From SG8-32-3 sp964514055 (GTDB taxonomy: Archaea; Thermoproteota; Bathyarchaeia; Bathyarchaeales; Bathycorpusculaceae), in contig CAZEPB010000021.1 in NCBI GenBank assembly GCA_964514055.1, positions 1-27,317 on the forward strand: a DNA stretch of 27,317 bases. Reading direction: 5' to 3'. Under the pieces are notes generated by a model. The model worked only from the letters and a program-made list of their open reading frames with translations, was not told the origin of the DNA and did no database searches. Below are positions 22,733 through 27,317 of this stretch, in pieces. Position numbers and translations under genes: made by a program. Position 1 is the first letter of the stretch. Every line of letters begins with the position of its first letter.

Positions 22733-23659
22733 ATGCTGGTCTACATAATTTTCGCTCTGTTAGCCTTCTTGGCGGTTGTTTTTTTAGCGGTTAGTTTTGT
22801 TTTTTCCAGCCTAATACTCCACTCCCATCGGCAGCCAATTGTGCGGTTGCCTGATGATTACGGGTTGGATTTTGAACGCGTGGATTTCAGAAGCACAGAT
22901 GGGTTGAACTTGAAGGGCTGGCTCATTTCTGGAAAAACCGAGAAAACAGTAATTATAACTCACCCGTTTCCCTTTAACCGCCACGGTTTTATAGCCAAAA
23001 ACCAAAGTCCACTTAAGCTGTTCAAGACAGACGTGGATTTATTAAAGACCGCTCAAGCGTTGACTCAAGCTGGGTATTCGGTGCTCATGTTTGACTTCCG
23101 AAACCACGGTGAAAGCGACAGCGGCGTGACTGGCGTCGGACTGAACGAATACCAAGATGTAGTCGGCGCCGTGAAATACCTCAAAAAACGTCTTAGACGC
23201 CCAATTCACGTTGGTTTCGTCAGCTTCTGCATGGGCGCCAACTCCACCCTTGTGGCGTTAAGCAAAGCCAAAGAAGAATTAGCTGACGTTAAGTGCGTGG
23301 TCGCTGTCCAACCTGTTTCCGCGTCGGTTTTTGTTTGTTCCTTCATGCGGAACGTTTTCACCTCCGCGAGTTTGATGCTGGTTCCCGTGGTTGACAAGAT
23401 GTGCCATTGGCGAGGCGGATACGCCTTAAAGGAAATGTCACCCCTAAAGTACTGCAGAGACGTTGAAGCGCCAGTTCTTTACGTGCAAGCCAAGACGGAC
23501 CCGTGGACAGAACTGAGCGACATCGAAGGGTTCTACGCTGAAACCGCTGGTCCTAAAGAGCTGTGGATGATAGACGAAGAAATGGGGCGCTTTGACGCCT
23601 ACAACTACGTTGGCGACAACCCAGAAAGAATAATAAACTTTCTGAAACAGCATCTTTAA
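22733..23659 (+). CDS. Membrane-anchored alpha/beta hydrolase with a cysteine elbow
   Basis: The 308-residue protein has an N-terminal membrane helix (about 3-28) and an alpha/beta-hydrolase core: VIITHPFPFNRHG oxyanion region, MFDFRNHGESDS (119-130) and the nucleophile position in GFVSFCMGANS, where the residue before MG is Cys166, not Ser. The acid position may be the aspartate in QAKTDPWTE. No histidine appears where the third triad residue is expected; the region reads EEMGRFDAYNYV. It may be a cysteine hydrolase of the dienelactone-hydrolase type, or an inactive relative. ATG 22733 lies close behind a TATA box. It is followed 39 bases after its stop by a second hydrolase. Confidence 0.85.
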   Translation: MLVYIIFALLAFLAVVFLAVSFVFSSLILHSHRQPIVRLPDDYGLDFERVDFRSTDGLNLKGWLISGKTEKTVIITHPFPFNRHGFIAKNQSPLKLFKTDVDLLKTAQALTQAGYSVLMFDFRNHGESDSGVTGVGLNEYQDVVGAVKYLKKRLRRPIHVGFVSFCMGANSTLVALSKAKEELADVKCVVAVQPVSASVFVCSFMRNVFTSASLMLVPVVDKMCHWRGGYALKEMSPLKYCRDVEAPVLYVQAKTDPWTELSDIEGFYAETAGPKELWMIDEEMGRFDAYNYVGDNPERIINFLKQHL

Positions 23660-23698
23660 AGAACTAAATCCAAGTTGCCTGTGTGGAGAGAAACCGAA

Positions 23699-24580
23699 AT
23701 GGAGACTCAGCAGCAAATTTCTTTACCTGATGGAAGACAGCTGGGGTTTTCAGTTGTTGGCGAAGGCACGCCAGTTCTCTACTTTCACGGTACCGCAAGC
23801 AGCAGGTTGGAAACCCTGCTTCTGAAGGAATTTGCTTACACTAGTAAATTTCAAATAATTGGAGTGGACCGGCCGGGATATGGCTTGTCAATTTTTGCGC
23901 CTAGACGCCGCCTCAGAGACTTCGTTCCTGACGTGAACGGTCTAATGGCACATTTGGGAATCAAAAAGTTTGCGCTGCTCGCATGGTCAGGTGGCGGACC
24001 TTTCGGTCTTACCTACGTTGCGCTTTTTCCCGAGCGCGTGACCAAAGCCGTGATTGTTGGTTCTCCAGCTTTGCCCTTCGACGTGGCAACCGCACACAAC
24101 AACTCTCTTGCGCGCTTTGCTATGAAAATTCCCGCTTTGGGCATGTGGGGTTTGAAACGGTTCAGAGCCGAAGTTTTAAAGGCAAACAAGGGCATCACCG
24201 CGTTTTTGGAGTCCAAAAATGGGCGAAAAATGGTTGCATCTTGGCCTAAAGAGGATGCTAAGTTCTTCGCGGACCCGTCTTGGTTGAAGTTGATGTACGC
24301 GTCTATGGCTGAAGCTTTCAGGCAGGAAAACGACGGGGTTAAAGCCGTGTTTCAGGAACATCAGCTTTTCATAAAACCGTGGGCTGAGCCCATATCCCTT
24401 ATTCCATCCAGCAAAGTTTATGTTTGGCACGGTACCGAAGACACCACTTGCAGGGTTGACAACGCTTACCGCCTTGTTGAAGCTGTTCCCAACGCGTGCT
24501 TAGAGGTTTTTGAGGGAGAAGGTCACTGCGTTATGTTTGACAACCTCCAGAAACTACGCAAAACACTCAGTTCAAAATAG
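23699..24580 (+). CDS. Soluble alpha/beta hydrolase
   Basis: From ATG 23699 the product is 293 residues with no membrane anchor. It shows the classic pattern: YFHGTASSR oxyanion loop, VDRPGYGLS, nucleophile elbow AWSGGGP (Ser97), acid in HGTEDTT and histidine in GEGHCVMFD. The substrate is not predictable; esterase or epoxide-hydrolase-like activities are possible. The frame opens earlier at TTG 23675, but GGAGAG nine bases before ATG 23699 supports the later start. It lies 39 bases after the preceding hydrolase on the same strand and is probably co-transcribed. Confidence 0.9.
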   Translation: METQQQISLPDGRQLGFSVVGEGTPVLYFHGTASSRLETLLLKEFAYTSKFQIIGVDRPGYGLSIFAPRRRLRDFVPDVNGLMAHLGIKKFALLAWSGGGPFGLTYVALFPERVTKAVIVGSPALPFDVATAHNNSLARFAMKIPALGMWGLKRFRAEVLKANKGITAFLESKNGRKMVASWPKEDAKFFADPSWLKLMYASMAEAFRQENDGVKAVFQEHQLFIKPWAEPISLIPSSKVYVWHGTEDTTCRVDNAYRLVEAVPNACLEVFEGEGHCVMFDNLQKLRKTLSSK

Positions 24581-24794
24581 CATTGCCCTCGGTGAATTTA
24601 TATGTTACAAGACTTCTCCACAATTAAATGCCCTTTTCTACAAATTCAGTCACAGTTTATGATTAATAAGCACTTGATGCTATAATAAGAAGCGTTTTGC
24701 CGCATGCCATATTTAGTGCTAACACAAAGATAGTGAAACACAAAATTCCCATTGGCAATCCACGCAAATTGACCCAAGTAGGAGAAATCGCAAA

Positions 24795-26255
24795 ATGACG
24801 GTGAAAGACCTAAAAAAGTCAAAAAATCGGTACAAGCTGAGCCTTGTTACTTTCACACTAATCACGGGCGCAGCTCTGCTTCAAACAAGAGACTACCCAA
24901 CCATGGCAGTGACAGGTTGGAATACAATAGTTTTCAACTTCTTAGCGGTCATAATGTTCCTAATTCCATGTGCACTCGTGGCAGCTGAACTCGCCACAGG
25001 ATGGCCAGGCGAAGGCGGCGTTTACACATGGGTTAAGGAAGCCTTTGGAGAACACTGGGGCTTTACTGCCAGCTGGTTGCAGTGGTTTCAAATGACCATC
25101 GCCTTCGTCACAATATTGGCATTCATTGCAGGAGTATTAGCGTACATCTTTAACCCAGCCTTAGCGGATAACAAACTCTTCATTTTCTTGATCATTATCC
25201 TCGTTTGGTGGGGAGTAACTTTTGTAGACTTCCGTGGATTAAAAACTTCCAGCTGGATCAGCTCAATATTTCTCATCTTTGGCGTTTTTCTCCCCATGAC
25301 GACGTTGATTGTTGGAGGAGCAATGTACGTCGCGAGTGGCGCTCCAATCAGTTTAACGCTACATCCGACGTGGAACGACCTCATACCAAATTTGACGGAT
25401 TTCAGGAGCATAGTGTTGTTGGTGACATTTGCATTCACATACACGGGGATTGAAGTAACTTCAGCTCACGCTGAGGACATGAAAAATGTGCATCGGGACT
25501 ATCCATTAGGCGTATTTGTTATTGGCGCCGTAGCAGCTGTAAGTTCCATAGTCGGTTCTCTAGTTGTTGGGCTAATCCTTCCCGTTCAAAATCTTGTGCT
25601 CACTGCGGGTCTAATGCAGACATATGAAACCATATTTAGCTGGTTCGGGTTCAGTTGGATGCTGCCCGTAATCGCCATTCTAATCGCAATAGGTTCAATT
25701 GGAAAGATAACAACATGGGTGCTTGGTCCTGTGCGTGGCCTCGGCAGAGCCGCTCGCGAAGGTTTACTGCCGCCTATTTTGCAGAAACACAACAAGGCGG
25801 GCGTGCCAGTAAGCATGCTGATTCTTCAAGCAGTGTTTGTCTCAATATGGGGCGTAATCTTCGTGTTGTTGCCTGGAGGAGTAAACAGCGCCTTCTGGAT
25901 GCTCCTCGCTTTAACCACAACCGTTTACATAGTGATGTACGTGCTCATGTATCTAGCCGCGATAAAGCTACGTTATTCTCAGCCACACGTGAAGAGAGCG
26001 TTCAACGTCCCAGGTGGAAAAGTGGGGATGTGGGCTATCGGCGGATGGGGGATAGTTTCTATGATTATCATTTTTGTTTTGGCTTTGTTGCCACCTACTC
26101 AGGCAAGCGTAGAGTCGATTAGTCTGGTAGCCTTTGAAGCCCTAATGGTCGTTGGAACGATAGGAGTCGTTATGGTTCCACAGTTGATATACTTGAAGCG
26201 CAAGCCCAGTTGGAAGTCTAAGAAACAGCCAAAAACGGAAAAAGAACTCAAATAA
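24795..26255 (+). CDS. APC-family amino acid transporter, GadC-like
   Basis: The 486-residue protein has about 12 membrane helices and the APC start LVTFTLITGAALLQTRDYPTMA, with PCALVAAELATGWPGEGGVYTWV in helix 2 as in GadC-type antiporters, and GPVRGLGRAAREGLLPPILQKHNKAGVP as the cytoplasmic loop. It probably exchanges or takes up amino acids or amines; the exact substrate is not evident. ATG 24795 has AGGAG about 12 bases upstream. The 214-base spacer before it contains TATA-like sequences near 24676-24684 and 24708-24716, so it likely has its own promoter. The C terminus is basic. Confidence 0.92.
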   Translation: MTVKDLKKSKNRYKLSLVTFTLITGAALLQTRDYPTMAVTGWNTIVFNFLAVIMFLIPCALVAAELATGWPGEGGVYTWVKEAFGEHWGFTASWLQWFQMTIAFVTILAFIAGVLAYIFNPALADNKLFIFLIIILVWWGVTFVDFRGLKTSSWISSIFLIFGVFLPMTTLIVGGAMYVASGAPISLTLHPTWNDLIPNLTDFRSIVLLVTFAFTYTGIEVTSAHAEDMKNVHRDYPLGVFVIGAVAAVSSIVGSLVVGLILPVQNLVLTAGLMQTYETIFSWFGFSWMLPVIAILIAIGSIGKITTWVLGPVRGLGRAAREGLLPPILQKHNKAGVPVSMLILQAVFVSIWGVIFVLLPGGVNSAFWMLLALTTTVYIVMYVLMYLAAIKLRYSQPHVKRAFNVPGGKVGMWAIGGWGIVSMIIIFVLALLPPTQASVESISLVAFEALMVVGTIGVVMVPQLIYLKRKPSWKSKKQPKTEKELK

Positions 26256-26390
26256 AGCATCCACGTCAAAACACGACTAGCAGGTCTTACTTCACACAGG
26301 CTGCAAAAGTAACATCATTAAACCCTTCATGTTTATGAATGTAATGGAATAATAAATTACAGAGGAAATACTTAACGGTGTGTGCATTAA

Positions 26391-27146
26391 ATGGGAAGTA
26401 AAGTGTCTTTTTACGTTGAGAAACTTAAGTCGCTGAAGAATTGGGATAGTTTTCTCTTGAAAGAGTCGGGGTTGCCTGGACCCAGAGGAAATATTGAATT
26501 AGCTCAAGCCTTTGCAGACATTGCTGAAGAAAGCCTAATCAAAAGTTACATTTCCATAAAACCCGCCGAAGCTCCTGAAAACTCTGCTAAGCTATTCTTG
26601 ACGTTTTGCGGCGTCGTCGGACTCGGGACTTTGGTCAACAAGGGCAAATTAGACTATTTGAAACAACTTAGACAGTTTGCTTCGGATCAGCGCTGGAGAA
26701 TCAGAGAAGCAGTTGCGATGGCACTTCAAAGAATTGGCGATGCCGACATCAGTTTTCTTCTTAAAGAAATGAAAGAATGGAGCACAGGTAATCCTTTTGA
26801 AAAAAGAGCAGCAATCGCTGCGCTCTGTGAACCCCGACTGCTAACTTCAGGCGAAGTATCAAGTTCGGTGCTGGATATTCTTGATGATGTAACTTCATCG
26901 ATTATAAACTTCGAAGACAGTAAAAGTAAAGCTTTTGAGGTGTTGAAGAAGGGACTGGCTTACTGCTGGAGCGTTGCAGTTGCAGCTTGTCCTGAAAAAG
27001 GCAAGAAACTTTTCGAGAAATGGGTCGGAAGCAAAGATAAAAACGTTATCTGGATTATGAAGCAGAACCTCAAGAAGAAAAGGTTGCTGAAAACGGATAA
27101 AGAATGGGTTTTAAACCAGCTGGAAAAACTGAACCTGCAACTTTAA
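26391..27146 (+). CDS. HEAT-repeat protein, possibly DNA alkylation repeat-like
   Basis: This 251-residue protein is all-helical, with HEAT-type repeats visible in the middle: LKQLRQFASDQRWRIREAVAMALQRIGDADI, where RWRIREAVAMAL is the diagnostic B helix, and FEKRAAIAALCEP. The WRIREAVA repeat and length resemble DNA-alkylation-repeat proteins, but the glycosylase residues cannot be confirmed, so a scaffold or HEAT protein of unknown partner is equally likely. ATG 26391 has no strong ribosome site; AATAATAAATTA (about 26346-26357) could be the TATA box. It is convergent with tRNA-Leu(CAA). Confidence 0.8.
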   Translation: MGSKVSFYVEKLKSLKNWDSFLLKESGLPGPRGNIELAQAFADIAEESLIKSYISIKPAEAPENSAKLFLTFCGVVGLGTLVNKGKLDYLKQLRQFASDQRWRIREAVAMALQRIGDADISFLLKEMKEWSTGNPFEKRAAIAALCEPRLLTSGEVSSSVLDILDDVTSSIINFEDSKSKAFEVLKKGLAYCWSVAVAACPEKGKKLFEKWVGSKDKNVIWIMKQNLKKKRLLKTDKEWVLNQLEKLNLQL

Positions 27147-27193
27147 ACAACGCTTTTTCTCATTTCTAAAATAAACTCAAAAACGGTTTTTGG

Positions 27194-27311
27194 TGCTACG
27201 GGCAGGATTCGAACCTGCGAACCCCTACGGGAAAGGATTTCCCATCGGGCGCCTGAAGTCAAAGCGTCGATCTTGAGTCCTTCACCTTTGACCTGGCTTG
27301 GTTACCGTAGC
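27194..27311 (-). tRNA. tRNA-Leu (anticodon CAA) with intron
   Basis: The gene folds as acceptor GCTACGG/CCGTAGC (27305-27311 and 27195-27201) with discriminator A at 27194, and CCA encoded at 27191-27193. The D arm carries AGCCAGGTCAAAGG, the anticodon loop is CTCAAGA (anticodon CAA), the class-II variable arm is TCCCGTAGGGGTTC and the T arm is GCAGG-TTCGAAT-CCTGC. A 33-nt intron (27239-27271) interrupts it after position 37. The exon CUCA pairs with intron UGGG to give the 4-bp central helix, with 3-nt bulges on both sides: a canonical archaeal bulge-helix-bulge. Confidence 0.95.
27239..27271 (-). other. Archaeal tRNA intron (33 nt)
   Basis: This intron lies between anticodon-loop positions 37 and 38. 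The 5' bulge is AG|A and the 3' bulge AA|A, matching the cleavage rule of the archaeal splicing endonuclease. The intron interior begins with a UCG/CGA pairing. Confidence 0.85.
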
Positions 27312-27317
27312 ACACAA

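Noticed and set aside
1..27317. CRISPR array or complete insertion sequence
   Set aside because: No regularly spaced direct repeats and no transposase or integrase frame seen.

Overview
The window looks archaeal, probably from the TACK side and most likely a Bathyarchaeia-like lineage (inference). The evidence is a GatD-GatE Glu-tRNA(Gln) amidotransferase pair, archaeal Elp3, archaeal PheS-PheT, a small eS30 ribosomal protein gene (a protein I associate with TACK and Asgard archaea), a tRNA-Leu with a bulge-helix-bulge intron, TATA-type promoters and GGAGGTGA-type ribosome binding sites. TTG starts are unusually common, often behind a strong Shine-Dalgarno (SD) sequence.

Layout. 1-2750: the tail of a zinc-ribbon protein, a small membrane protein, a compact operon of three related beta-hairpin plus winged-helix proteins, and a membrane/coiled-coil/zinc-ribbon protein. 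2760-8131 (minus strand): a translation block, read in transcription order as eS30, elp3, gatD, gatE. tRNA-Leu(CAG) lies at 8302-8386. 8395-13919: an AT-rich accessory stretch with small membrane proteins, two flavodoxin-fold proteins, two membrane-anchored alpha/beta hydrolases, a DUF998 remnant and a structured intergenic region. 13937-16082: a small zinc-binding protein, a four-helix membrane protein, then a 33-residue double-CXXC miniprotein immediately followed by a heliorhodopsin. 16176-18439: a sugar-isomerase-like TIM barrel, an MntP-like manganese exporter and a collagen-repeat envelope protein. 18635-22482 (minus strand): pheS-pheT followed by a RelE-like protein and a 45-residue charged protein. 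22733-27146 (plus strand): two alpha/beta hydrolases, an APC transporter and a HEAT-repeat protein. The window ends in an intron-containing tRNA-Leu(CAA).

The most interesting items are the zinc miniprotein-heliorhodopsin pair, a 26-bp motif present three times in intergenic DNA (two copies 70-100 bp upstream of translation genes), the tandem winged-helix trio, and the RelE-like gene attached to the pheST operon. Genes too short for routine ORF calling but supported here are eS30 (7970-8131), the zinc miniprotein (15064-15165), the 45-residue protein (18635-18772) and a weaker 48-residue ORF (13773-13919). No CRISPR array, insertion sequence with a transposase, or rRNA is visible.
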